This document shows, in pieces, positions 17,095 through 25,310 of a stretch of 64,000 nt of DNA. Source of the DNA: Lachnospiraceae bacterium. GTDB taxonomy: Bacteria; Bacillota_A; Clostridia; Lachnospirales; Lachnospiraceae. Each line of letters starts with the position of its first letter. The stretch's first letter is position 1. The notes under the pieces are model-generated. The model saw only the letters and a list, made by a program, of their open reading frames with translations, was not told the DNA's origin and did no database searches. Position numbers and translations under genes: made by a program. The stretch spans positions 15,388-79,387 of the forward strand of contig JAEEWS010000010.1 in assembly GCA_016287765.1 (NCBI GenBank). Reading direction: 5' to 3'.

Positions 17095-18694
17095 CTTTTT
17101 TCTCCTTTAATTCAAATATATATATTTTTTCCTTTATCCCTTCGTGATCATTAAAGATCTCGATTTTCTTTTCCATGATCAGATCTTCGGACAAAAGTTC
17201 GATATTTCCCGATATATCTGACTTTGAAATTATCCTGTCTGCAGTTTCTCCGTCAGTTTCTATCCTATCCTCTATTTTTAAACTGCCGCTGTTAAGTTCA
17301 AAAACCGCTGTTCTTTGTATGCTTTCGGCATCCTCGTAGCAGCCGGTCAGATCTATCTTTACGATCACATTTTCTTTATCTTCCGTTACTTCAAAGCTCT
17401 TTACCCTGATCTCGCCCCCGGTTTCCTGCCCTTTCCCGTTTACAAGGGGCAGCGAATGGCCACGGGTATCATTACATAATATGGCATATCTTTTCTCTCC
17501 GAAATAATCGGCTGTATATTCCCCGGCTCCAAGCTCACAGGCCTTCACCTTATTGTCGGAGAAATAAATATAACTGCCCAGATCGTTGTGATTATGAGGT
17601 TCTCCGTTACATCCGCCCTTTATGGCAAAGCCGGCTCCTGCGCCGTTTTCAGCTATAACCCACTGGGCATCTTTTAAATATATTATATGCTTATCATCGG
17701 ATCTGATCTCTGTTTTAAGTTCTTCTCCGTATTTGACATCGTCCAAAAGAGGCAAAAAGCGGTAACATGGATCCGTATCAAAATCCGCCATCACTGTTTC
17801 TCCGATAAAATAAGGGGTACCTAACAACTCCTGGAGTCCTTCAAGGGTTCCTACATGAAGTCTTTCTTTTTCTGTAGCATCGGAAAAATTAACCGAAATA
17901 CCGTTTTTAAAAAAAGCGCTGTTGGGGAAAGCAGCCACTCGGGCCAGTTTGGGTATTTTTAAAAAACCGGGGGTATCCTTCGCATAGGCCTTGTATCTTC
18001 TGGCATAAGATGTTAAAAAGCTGATCCCGTAGTTAAAATAGCCGAGACCTTCAAGACAGGCTCCATCCCCCGGAAAACTGTTTACAAAAGTTTCAAGAGA
18101 ATCATTGATCCTGTTAAGGGTCTTAACTGTCATCTTTTCTCCCAGACACTCGTTTCCCAGATTTATAAGCGCAGTTCCGATCGAACCGCAGCAAACCGCA
18201 TTCCAATTGTGTTTTGCATGCTCAAAATTGTACTTTTTTGTACTGTAAGCAAAGGGCCGTAGTACTCTTCTTGATATCTCTTCTTTTACTTTTTGTACAA
18301 TATCGGGTTTTAACAGGCTTCCGGTTTCTTTGATCACCTCGGCCAACGCCCCTGCTGTTTCGCAATTAAAAAGATCTATCTCTTTTTCCGTATCCGGTCT
18401 TTTAACCGTATTGCAATGAGCCGGCAGTGCCCAGGTCATTTCCCCGCATATCTCAAGAAGCACATATTCCAGTTTCTCGATATCCTCTCTTCGCCTGTTC
18501 AATACACCCGAGATCCCGTAAACCGCCAGGAATTTTCTCCTCAAAAAATAGACATTTTCATACTCAAGACGATTACCGTTTTTTTCGAAAATGCCAAACA
18601 GCTCGGAAGTGAGTGGAGGCATTTCAGCCTCCCTCATTTCATCCGCAAGTATATTAATTCTTTTTCTTAGCTCCGTATTCTTCATAATAAGCAT
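17027..18694 (-). CDS. Heparinase II/III-fold protein
   Basis: A 555-residue protein. Residues about 30-330 form a helical (alpha/alpha)-toroid with 'HAKHNWNAVCCGSIGTALI' and 'GDGACLEGLGYFNYGISFL'. The second half is the beta-sandwich of PF07940-type lyases with 'GCNGEPHNHNDLGSYIYF', a His-rich active-site strand. Family members cleave uronate-containing polysaccharides by beta-elimination. There is no signal peptide, so the substrate would be an imported oligosaccharide. The start is uncertain: ATG 18694 and ATG 18685 both lie within the 3' end of pyrE and neither has a clear ribosome site. The C-terminus is Lys/Arg-rich and overlaps the esterase start by 68 bases. Confidence 0.75.
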   Translation of the reverse strand: MLIMKNTELRKRINILADEMREAEMPPLTSELFGIFEKNGNRLEYENVYFLRRKFLAVYGISGVLNRRREDIEKLEYVLLEICGEMTWALPAHCNTVKRPDTEKEIDLFNCETAGALAEVIKETGSLLKPDIVQKVKEEISRRVLRPFAYSTKKYNFEHAKHNWNAVCCGSIGTALINLGNECLGEKMTVKTLNRINDSLETFVNSFPGDGACLEGLGYFNYGISFLTSYARRYKAYAKDTPGFLKIPKLARVAAFPNSAFFKNGISVNFSDATEKERLHVGTLEGLQELLGTPYFIGETVMADFDTDPCYRFLPLLDDVKYGEELKTEIRSDDKHIIYLKDAQWVIAENGAGAGFAIKGGCNGEPHNHNDLGSYIYFSDNKVKACELGAGEYTADYFGEKRYAILCNDTRGHSLPLVNGKGQETGGEIRVKSFEVTEDKENVIVKIDLTGCYEDAESIQRTAVFELNSGSLKIEDRIETDGETADRIISKSDISGNIELLSEDLIMEKKIEIFNDHEGIKEKIYIFELKEKKDGDSKERDNRKRLHCYAYRLHS

Positions 18695-19340
18695 CTATAC
18701 GAGATTTGATCTCATCATCTATAAGGATCCTGCCGTTACACTCTTTGTTATAAAGGGCTTCAGTTACTTCTTCCATGGTTACTATTGCTTTTGCGGGAAA
18801 ACCGTAGTTCTCGGTGACCTCATCCAGTGCGGCTTTCTTACCGGAAAGTCCCACTTCCATACGATTAAGGCTCACCATGAGTCCCACTATCTTCACATCT
18901 CCGCAACCTTTAACAATGGGAACGGTCTCTTCCATGGATTTGCCGGAAGTAGTCACATCCTCGATCATTACCACCCTGTCTCCATCCTGTATCTTACTTC
19001 CGAGAAGCAGGCCCACATCCCCGTGATCCTTAACCTCTTTTCTGTTGGAACAATATCTTATTTCCTTACCGTAAAGTTCGGAATAAGCCACTGCGGTGAC
19101 TACCGAAAGGGGGATTCCCTTGTAAGCGGGTCCGAAGAGTACATCGAAATCATCTCCGAAGTTATCATGTATGGCTTTTGCATAGTATTCGCCAAGACGT
19201 TTAAGCTGTCCGCCCGTAACATAAGCACCTGCATTCATGAAAAAGGGAGACTTTCTTCCGCTCTTCAATGTGAAATCGCCGAATTTAAGCACATTGCATT
19301 CAACCATAAAATCAATAAACTCTTTTTTGTAGCTTTCCAT
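18654..19340 (-). CDS. pyrE: Orotate phosphoribosyltransferase
   Basis: A 228-residue enzyme joining orotate to PRPP to form OMP in pyrimidine synthesis. The PRPP signature is 'VVMIEDVTTSGKSMEE' at about residues 122-137. 'LFGPAYKGIPLSVVTAVAY' is the flexible-loop region, and 'FTLKSGRKSPFFMNAGAYV' is the conserved N-terminus. Length is normal. SD TTGGAGG precedes ATG 19340. The last 41 bases overlap the start of the heparinase-fold gene, an unusual partner for a pyrimidine gene; no other pyr genes are near. Confidence 0.95.
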   Translation of the reverse strand: MESYKKEFIDFMVECNVLKFGDFTLKSGRKSPFFMNAGAYVTGGQLKRLGEYYAKAIHDNFGDDFDVLFGPAYKGIPLSVVTAVAYSELYGKEIRYCSNRKEVKDHGDVGLLLGSKIQDGDRVVMIEDVTTSGKSMEETVPIVKGCGDVKIVGLMVSLNRMEVGLSGKKAALDEVTENYGFPAKAIVTMEEVTEALYNKECNGRILIDDEIKSRIDAYYEEYGAKKKN

Positions 19341-19423
19341 ATATCCTCCAAATTCTTTCGCTCACCTTGCGGGTGACAACCGGTTATTATTGAAGTACGT
19401 GTTTTCGGCCGTAAACCTGACCT

Positions 19424-19459
19424 TTTATAAAAAACACGGGTATCCGCAGATATCCCGTG
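19424..19459 (-). terminator. Rho-independent terminator after mgtC
   Basis: On the minus strand, CACGGGATATC pairs with GATACCCGTG around a short loop with one bulge, followed directly by TTTTTTAT. It lies 45 bases past the MgtC-like stop and separates it from pyrE. Confidence 0.8.
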
Positions 19460-19503
19460 AATTATAAAACACTTTTTTCAATTATTCAACATAAAACATT
19501 TTA

Positions 19504-20202
19504 CTACTGATTGCAGTTTACTTCCATCACATCGGGTACTTCATTGAGTATGGTGGTGATGTGATTAAGTTCCGCCGGCTTAAGATGCTTAACAACAGTA
19601 TCATAGATCAGAGTTCCGTCGGATTTTCTCTTGATCGCAAACTCTTCGATCTCCACATTATTCTTTGCAAAATAGGCCTTAATCTGTTCCACTATATCGG
19701 GCTTATCATAAGCAACGATCCTGATCTCCGTGGCCGCAATGGTCTCAGAACTCAGATTGTACTTATGAAGGAGATATTGAAGTGTTACCATGAAAACGGT
19801 AGTAAATATACCAAGGGCATACATTCCGGCTCCGATGGCCATACCACAGGCTGCAGTGGAAAACAATCCGGCTGATGTGGTAAGTCCCCGTATGGATGAT
19901 CCTTTAAGGAAGATAACGCCCGCTCCCAGGAAGGAAATACCTGTAATGACCGTAGAAGCCACACGGGATGCATCCACCTGAACACTGTCTCTTACGATAA
20001 CATCAAAAAAGCCGTATTTGGATATGAGCATAAGTAAGGTTGCACCCATACATACGATAATATGTGTACGAAGGCCCGCTTCTTTTTGTCTTCTGCTTCT
20101 TTCAAGTCCGATCACTGCACCGCAGGCCGATGCAATAACGATCCTTAAAATGAATTCGCCTTGTCCGCTAAACAAACCCGCTATAAAATCCATAATACTC
20201 AT
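19504..20202 (-). CDS. MgtC/SapB family membrane protein
   Basis: A 232-residue membrane protein. 'GLERSRRQKEAGLRTHIIVC' and 'VASTVITGISFLGAGVIF' are the MgtC signature, spread over about four hydrophobic segments in residues 20-150. A C-terminal ACT-like cytoplasmic domain follows ('TEIRIVAYDKPDIVEQIKAY'). Family members are linked to magnesium homeostasis and F-type ATPase control, but the biochemical role is unsettled. Two starts are possible: ATG 20202, with SD AGGAG very close, and ATG 20193 further away. I give 20202; the long upstream extension has no ribosome site. Single gene with its own terminator. Confidence 0.85.
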   Translation of the reverse strand: MSIMDFIAGLFSGQGEFILRIVIASACGAVIGLERSRRQKEAGLRTHIIVCMGATLLMLISKYGFFDVIVRDSVQVDASRVASTVITGISFLGAGVIFLKGSSIRGLTTSAGLFSTAACGMAIGAGMYALGIFTTVFMVTLQYLLHKYNLSSETIAATEIRIVAYDKPDIVEQIKAYFAKNNVEIEEFAIKRKSDGTLIYDTVVKHLKPAELNHITTILNEVPDVMEVNCNQ

Positions 20203-20325
20203 CTTCTCCTGAAATTTATAAAAACAAATTATAACACCGACCACAATTTATGTCAATCAAAGAGCGAAAGGCCTCGAACCAAGTCGTTCCTTTATTCATG
20301 CAACACAGGTTTCTCCTGCCTCTTA

Positions 20326-20354
20326 TAACAGATATAAGAATGTTTAATCTGTTA
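20326..20354. promoter_or_regulatory. Perfect inverted repeat upstream of glyA
   Basis: TAACAGAT (20326-20333) and ATCTGTTA (20347-20354) are perfect 8-base arms around 13 bases. The repeat sits about 25 bases upstream of the glyA -10 element, where an operator or activator site could lie. No regulator is identified. Confidence 0.4.
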
Positions 20355-20378
20355 CGACTCGCTTTTTCTTCGACACTG

Positions 20379-20387
20379 TGATACAAT
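20379..20387 (+). promoter_or_regulatory. Extended -10 promoter of glyA
   Basis: TGATACAAT matches an extended -10 (TGnTAtAAT type). No good -35 is seen at 17 bases, as is common with extended -10 promoters. Transcription would start near 20394, only about 25 bases before the ATG at 20420. Confidence 0.5.
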
Positions 20388-20419
20388 AATGCCAAAAATT
20401 CCAGATGGAGGAACCAGTA

Positions 20420-21658
20420 ATGTTCGATTTTGAAGAAATTAAAAAAGCGGATCCCGAACTTGCCGATGCCATGTCTCTTGAGCTTAAGCGCCAGAAAGAC
20501 CACATCGAACTCATTGCTTCAGAAAACTTTGTAAGCAAAGCAGTTATGGCAGCTATGGGAAGTCATCTCACCAATAAATATGCCGAAGGTTATCCCGGAA
20601 AACGTTACTACGGCGGCTGCGAATTTGTAGATATGGCCGAAAATCTTGCACTTGAAAGGATCAAGAAACTCTATGGCTGCACCTGGGCAAATGTTCAGCC
20701 CCACTCCGGTGCACAGGCAAACATGACTGTTTTCTTCTCTCTCCTTCAGCCCGGTGATACCTTCATGGGTATGAGCCTTGCAGACGGCGGACATCTTTCA
20801 CACGGAAGCCCGGTAAACTTCTCAGGAACCTATTTTAATCCCGTTCCTTACGGAGTAGACGAAAACGGATACATCGATTACGATGAGGTCCTCAGGATTG
20901 CAAAAGAATGCCGTCCCAAGCTGATCCTTGCAGGCGCTTCTGCTTATCCCAGAGCTATTGATTTCAAGCGTTTCCGTGAGATCGCAGATGAAGTAGGTGC
21001 TATCCTTATGGTGGATATGGCTCACATCGCAGGTCTCGTTGCCGGCGGCGTACATGAGTCTCCCATTCCCTACGCTCACGTTGTTACATCCACAACCCAC
21101 AAGACTCTTCGCGGACCTCGCGGCGGAATCATCCTTTCCTCCGAAGAGTTTGCAACAGAGCACAAATTGAACAAGGCTCTCTTCCCCGGAATCCAGGGCG
21201 GTCCTTTGATGCATGTTATCGCAGCTAAGGCTGTATGCTTTAAAGAAGCTCTCGATCCTTCCTTCAAGGTATATGCAAAGAATATCGTAGACAATGCAAA
21301 GGCTCTTTGCGACGGTCTTATGGATCGTGGCTTTGATATGGTATCCGGTGGTACCGATAACCATCTCATGCTGGTTAACCTTATCAGCAAGGGTGTTACC
21401 GGAAAAGAGACCGAGCATCTCCTTGATGCTGTAAACATCACCTGCAACAAGAACGCCATCCCTAGGGATCCTGCTAAGCCCAATGTTACAAGCGGTATCC
21501 GTCTCGGCTCCGCAGCAGTTACAACCCGCGGTTTCGATACCAAGGATATGGATGATGTGGCTAAGGCTATTGCTCTTGCCATCGACTCCAGAGGCGAAAA
21601 GTCAGAAGAAGTAAAAGAGATCGTTAAGGCACTGACCGACAAGCATCCTTTATATTGA
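20420..21658 (+). CDS. glyA: Serine hydroxymethyltransferase
   Basis: A 412-residue PLP enzyme converting serine plus tetrahydrofolate to glycine plus methylene-tetrahydrofolate. The PLP lysine is in '[15 protein letters not shown]' near residue 230. '[19 protein letters not shown]' and '[14 protein letters not shown]' are hallmark motifs, and '[12 protein letters not shown]' lies beside the cofactor. The start is ATG 20420, with GGAGG eight bases upstream; an in-frame ATG at 20405 overlaps that site. Codon use is noticeably more C-ending than in neighbours, as in highly expressed genes. It stands alone and faces the ABC-F gene across a bidirectional terminator. Confidence 0.96.
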   Translation: MFDFEEIKKADPELADAMSLELKRQKDHIELIASENFVSKAVMAAMGSHLTNKYAEGYPGKRYYGGCEFVDMAENLALERIKKLYGCTWANVQPHSGAQANMTVFFSLLQPGDTFMGMSLADGGHLSHGSPVNFSGTYFNPVPYGVDENGYIDYDEVLRIAKECRPKLILAGASAYPRAIDFKRFREIADEVGAILMVDMAHIAGLVAGGVHESPIPYAHVVTSTTHKTLRGPRGGIILSSEEFATEHKLNKALFPGIQGGPLMHVIAAKAVCFKEALDPSFKVYAKNIVDNAKALCDGLMDRGFDMVSGGTDNHLMLVNLISKGVTGKETEHLLDAVNITCNKNAIPRDPAKPNVTSGIRLGSAAVTTRGFDTKDMDDVAKAIALAIDSRGEKSEEVKEIVKALTDKHPLY

Positions 21659-21696
21659 TCCCTACAATGATCATAGATCTTTAAACAATAAAAACA

Positions 21697-21737
21697 ACGA
21701 CTCTGTTCTCGTTTAAGAAAACAGAGTCGTATTTTTA
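21697..21737. terminator. Bidirectional terminator between glyA and the ABC-F gene
   Basis: ACGACTCTGTT (21697-21707) and AACAGAGTCGT (21720-21730) form a perfect 11-bp stem with a 12-base loop. ATTTTTATTG follows on the plus strand and TGTTTTTATTG on the minus strand, so it can end both convergent transcripts. Confidence 0.9.
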
Positions 21738-21767
21738 TTGTTCTTCGGAAACCTCACCTTTCTCCTA

Positions 21768-23717
21768 TCACTCCTCAGAGCTTGCTTTTTCCCATTCATC
21801 CATTAGTTCAAGGAGTTTATCTTCTATCTCATTCTTTCTCTTTGTGAGTTCTCCCAGTTTCACGTGATCGGTAAAATAAGCAGGGTTTTCAAGTTCATCA
21901 TCCACCTTACTTCCCTCTTCCTCGTACTTTGCGATCTCTTTTTCTATCCGAGCTATCTCATTTTGTTTCTTTCTGAGTCTTGCCTGTTCTTCCTTCTGTG
22001 CCTTCCAGTCCAGCTTGTTGTCTGTTTCTGCCTGAAGCACAGTGCTTCCGGCCCCGGCATCATTTCCCAAAGTACCGCGAAGATAGGCCTGTTCCACAAT
22101 ATCCTTGTGTTCCAGATAGTAATCGTAATTTCCGATGTAAGGAACAAGTTTCTGTTCGGTAAGATCCAGGATCCTTGTAGCAGTTTTATTTATAAAATAA
22201 CGGTCATGGGATACGTAAAGCACCGTTCCTTCATAGGAATTAAGTGCATTTTCCAAAATCTCCTTGGATGTGATATCCAAATGGTTTGTAGGCTCATCCA
22301 GGATCAAAAGATTAGCATTTGAAAGCATGAGTTTTGCCAAAGAAACACGTCCATGCTCTCCACCGGATAAAAGTTTTATGGGTGTAAACACTTCATCCCC
22401 GGTAAACAAAAATGCTGCCAGGATGTTTCTTATGTCCGTATTATCCATTAAAGGATGGGCATCAGATATTTCCTCAAAGGGAGAATTCTCCGGATCCAAT
22501 ACCTGATGTTCCTGATCATAATAAGCAATGCTCACCTTGGCACCAAGCTTTATCTCTCCCTTATCCGCCTCCACTAACCCGTTTATTATCTTTAAGATCG
22601 TAGTTTTTCCGGTACCGTTGTTACCGATTATGGCCACTCTCTCTCCTCGCTTTATTTCAAAGTCCAGATCGGAAAACAGTTTTTCTTTACCGTAAGCCTT
22701 ACTGAGCCCCTTAACGGTCAACACATCATTGCCGCTCATGGTGGAAGCATGAAATGATATCTTCATTTCATCGTCTATTTCAACCGGTTTTTCAAGCCTT
22801 TCGATCTTATCCAGCATTTTTTCTCTGGATTCAGCTCTTTTAATGGATTTCTCGCGGTTAAAGCTCTTAAGTTTCTCAATAACAGCTTCCTGATGTTTGA
22901 TTTCCCGCTGCTGATTCATATAGGCCTTAAGCTGTGCTTTTCTAACCTCTGCCTTCTTTACGGCAAAATCGGAGTAATTTCCCTGATAACACAAGGCTTT
23001 GCAATTTTCTATCTCCACAACCTTTGTTACCACTTTATCCAGAAAATAACGGTCATGGGCGATCACCAGCACAGCTCCGTTGTAGTTTGCCAAAAAACCT
23101 TCCAGCCAGGCTATGGAATTCATGTCCAGATGATTTGTAGGCTCATCCAGCATGATCAGATCCGGTTTCATCAAAAGAAGTTTTCCCAGTGCCACTCTTG
23201 TCTTCTGACCTCCGGAGAGGGTGTTTATCTTCTTGTCAAATTCATCTTCCCTGAAGCCCAGTCCTTTAAGTATCCCGATCACTTCACTTCTGTATGCATA
23301 GCCGTTTATCAGATCAAATTCCGTATTACATCTTTCATAATCGGCATATAATCTTTTAAGTTCCTCACTTTCGCCGTTTTTTAAAGATTCTTCTTCGATC
23401 TCCTTATGAAGTTTTTCTATCCTTTCCTCAAGTTCCAGTACTCTTTTGTTGGTACCGAACAATTCTGCATATATACTGTTGGCACTTTCAAGATTCTGAG
23501 TCTGAGAAATACATCCGAGGGTAGAATCCTTGGCAAAGACCACTTCTCCGCTGTCCTGACGGAGTTCTCCCAAAATGATCTTAAAAAGGGTAGACTTTCC
23601 TGTTCCGTTTGCACCTATGATCGCTACCTTTTCATTATCATTCACGTGAAAAGAAATATCTTTAAGGATTTCTCTCTCTCCAAAGCTTTTATTTATTTTG
23701 TTACATGAAAGTATCAT
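21768..23717 (-). CDS. ABC-F family ATPase (translation factor type, YdiF/Uup-like)
   Basis: A 649-residue protein with two ABC domains and no membrane segment. Walker A motifs are 'GANGTGKS' (about residue 36) and 'GNNGTGKT' (about residue 355); signatures are 'LSGGQKTRVALGKLLLMKPD' and 'LSGGEHGRVSLAKLML', each followed by 'DEPTNHLD'. The linker at about 235-320 is highly charged, and a C-terminal coiled coil (about 555-649) ends the protein, as in YdiF or Uup. ABC-F proteins act on the ribosome E site to rescue translation or confer drug protection; the domain set here suits the housekeeping group more than resistance. Start ATG 23717 has SD GGAG eight bases upstream. Confidence 0.9.
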   Translation of the reverse strand: MILSCNKINKSFGEREILKDISFHVNDNEKVAIIGANGTGKSTLFKIILGELRQDSGEVVFAKDSTLGCISQTQNLESANSIYAELFGTNKRVLELEERIEKLHKEIEEESLKNGESEELKRLYADYERCNTEFDLINGYAYRSEVIGILKGLGFREDEFDKKINTLSGGQKTRVALGKLLLMKPDLIMLDEPTNHLDMNSIAWLEGFLANYNGAVLVIAHDRYFLDKVVTKVVEIENCKALCYQGNYSDFAVKKAEVRKAQLKAYMNQQREIKHQEAVIEKLKSFNREKSIKRAESREKMLDKIERLEKPVEIDDEMKISFHASTMSGNDVLTVKGLSKAYGKEKLFSDLDFEIKRGERVAIIGNNGTGKTTILKIINGLVEADKGEIKLGAKVSIAYYDQEHQVLDPENSPFEEISDAHPLMDNTDIRNILAAFLFTGDEVFTPIKLLSGGEHGRVSLAKLMLSNANLLILDEPTNHLDITSKEILENALNSYEGTVLYVSHDRYFINKTATRILDLTEQKLVPYIGNYDYYLEHKDIVEQAYLRGTLGNDAGAGSTVLQAETDNKLDWKAQKEEQARLRKKQNEIARIEKEIAKYEEEGSKVDDELENPAYFTDHVKLGELTKRKNEIEDKLLELMDEWEKASSEE

Positions 23718-23794
23718 AATCGTCACTCCAAAAATTTCAAACGTGAGAATTCTATCATATTTTTGCCAAATAAACAACCTTAACTGTTTCCAAA

Positions 23795-23820
23795 GAAAAA
23801 GCGCCTGCCGAAGCAAGCGC
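23795..23820 (-). terminator. Terminator of the xylanase gene
   Basis: On the minus strand, GCGCTTGC and GCAGGCGC pair around a TTCG tetraloop (one G-T wobble), followed by TTTTTC. It lies 25 bases after the GH10 stop codon. Confidence 0.85.
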
Positions 23821-23845
23821 CTTTCCCAAGATGAAGATAAGAGAA

Positions 23846-25114
23846 TTACTCTATAGTAGGAATGCTTGGATCCTGAAGAGCACCATAGTAGGCTTTCTTA
23901 GGATTCAAACGACTGTCGAAAAGAAGCGGGTATTTCCCCGTCCGCCAACTCAGGTTATCCGAGATACCCCAAAGTGTGACACTTGAAACATTATAACCAT
24001 CATCTTTCAGTTTCATGAGGTTATTAAAAAGAACTTTATATTTCCTGGCCTGTAATGCCAGATTGTTATCCGTTAAGCTTTCCATCCCTATATCAAGTTC
24101 CGTAACCTGTAATTCATATCCTGCCTCCAAAAATGCTTTCATAGCAAGATAATAGGCTCCTGATACTCTGTCGCTTAATGACAGATGGGACTGCATACCG
24201 ATACCGTCGATCAAACCTTCTTCTTTCGCCTGAGCCAGATGTTTTATCATCTGAGTGTACTTACCGGAGCAACCGTAATCGTTATAGAACAATTTCATAT
24301 AATCCGGTGCATATTTTCTGGCAAATACAAAGGCCTGATAATAATAATCGGGGCCAACGGTCTCGTACCATTGATTATCGACTTTTCTGATACCGTTTTC
24401 ATCTCCGTTGCCGCTGTCAAAAGCTTCATTACATACATCTATAGCATAAATGAGTCCGGGGTAATTGGTATCAAAATACTCAATAACATCTTTAATATAA
24501 TTCTCCATACGCCGGAGCATTACTTCCCTGCTTACCAGCTTACCGTTTCTTGTGTAATCCTCGGTAAAGAACCAATATGGTGTCTGGCTGTGCCAAACCA
24601 GGGTGTGAAGCCTCATCTGCATTCCGTTATCAACACAGAACTTAACCGCATTCTTGCATCTGTCAAAATTTACAGCTGCATGGGTGTAGGTTTCCGGTAA
24701 TCCGTTTCTGCTGGCATCCGCACTTAAAATAGCATCCGGCTTGGTTTCATTCTCAGGTGTGATCTGAGTGAAATTATCAAGTATTAACTGCTTATATCTG
24801 ACCGCACTGATGGTGCTTGCTGAAGCTGCAACACCAATAGGGAAATAATCTTTATAATACTCTGCCAATCCTTTTACATCCACTGCTAACTCAGGTGTAG
24901 GTGTGCTTGTGGGCTTTGGTGTATTGGTAGGCTTTGGCGTATTTGTGGGCGTCGGTGTCTTAGTAGGCTTTGGTGTGGGCGTAGCCGTTATGATCCGGGG
25001 CGTCGGTGTAGACTCAACAGGCTTTGAACTTGTTGTAAAACTACAAGCACCAAAGGATGAAACAGTAAGACTCAAAACAGCCAAAATGGTCAAAAACTTT
25101 TTTTCTGTTCTCAT
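23846..25114 (-). CDS. Lipoprotein endo-1,4-beta-xylanase, GH10
   Basis: A 422-residue xylanase attached to the outer face of the membrane. The signal peptide ends in the lipobox 'SFGAC' (Cys24). A Thr/Pro-rich linker covers residues 36-75, then a full GH10 barrel. The acid/base is Glu230 in 'DVCNEAFD' and the nucleophile Glu339 in 'LQVTELDIG'; 'HTLVWHSQTP' is the substrate-site histidine motif. GH10 enzymes cut internal beta-1,4 bonds of xylan and glucuronoxylan to short oligosaccharides. The start is ATG 25114 with SD AAGGAG; a longer frame has no ribosome site. It is a single gene with its own terminator, facing away from the cytoplasmic xylo-oligosaccharide enzymes to its right. Confidence 0.93.
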   Translation of the reverse strand: MRTEKKFLTILAVLSLTVSSFGACSFTTSSKPVESTPTPRIITATPTPKPTKTPTPTNTPKPTNTPKPTSTPTPELAVDVKGLAEYYKDYFPIGVAASASTISAVRYKQLILDNFTQITPENETKPDAILSADASRNGLPETYTHAAVNFDRCKNAVKFCVDNGMQMRLHTLVWHSQTPYWFFTEDYTRNGKLVSREVMLRRMENYIKDVIEYFDTNYPGLIYAIDVCNEAFDSGNGDENGIRKVDNQWYETVGPDYYYQAFVFARKYAPDYMKLFYNDYGCSGKYTQMIKHLAQAKEEGLIDGIGMQSHLSLSDRVSGAYYLAMKAFLEAGYELQVTELDIGMESLTDNNLALQARKYKVLFNNLMKLKDDGYNVSSVTLWGISDNLSWRTGKYPLLFDSRLNPKKAYYGALQDPSIPTIE

Positions 25115-25129
25115 AATACTCCTTAATCC

Positions 25130-25142
25130 GTACAAATTGTAC
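25130..25142. promoter_or_regulatory. Palindrome in the xylanase leader
   Basis: GTACAAATTGTAC is a perfect 13-base palindrome (central A) directly upstream of the xylanase ribosome site. An extended -10-like TGATATAAA lies further upstream on the minus strand, so the palindrome would fall in the early transcribed region, a usual place for a repressor site. Confidence 0.4.
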
Positions 25143-25260
25143 ATCTTTAATAGTTTTAGGACAACGCAAATTTAATTAACTTTATATCAAATCTTGCTAA
25201 TATACAATTAAGAAAGAATTATGAAGAAACAAAACTTTAAAGCGATTTGTGTCGAAAGTA

Positions 25261-25291
25261 TAAAAAACTCCCGTGCAAAATGCACGGGAGT
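25261..25291 (-). terminator. Terminator of the three-module surface protein gene
   Basis: On the minus strand, ACTCCCGTGCA and TGCACGGGAGT form a perfect stem, followed by a run of T. It lies about 20 bases past the stop at 25311. Confidence 0.92.
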
Positions 25292-25310
25292 AAAAATCTT
25301 TATTTAACTA

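Noticed and set aside
20245..20419. Riboswitch upstream of glyA
   Set aside because: The extended -10 leaves only about 25 transcribed bases before the start codon, too short for a riboswitch.
20822..21642. Long antisense frames of 188 and 198 codons inside glyA
   Set aside because: They oppose a highly conserved gene with biased codon use, which commonly opens antisense frames; no ribosome sites or family motifs.
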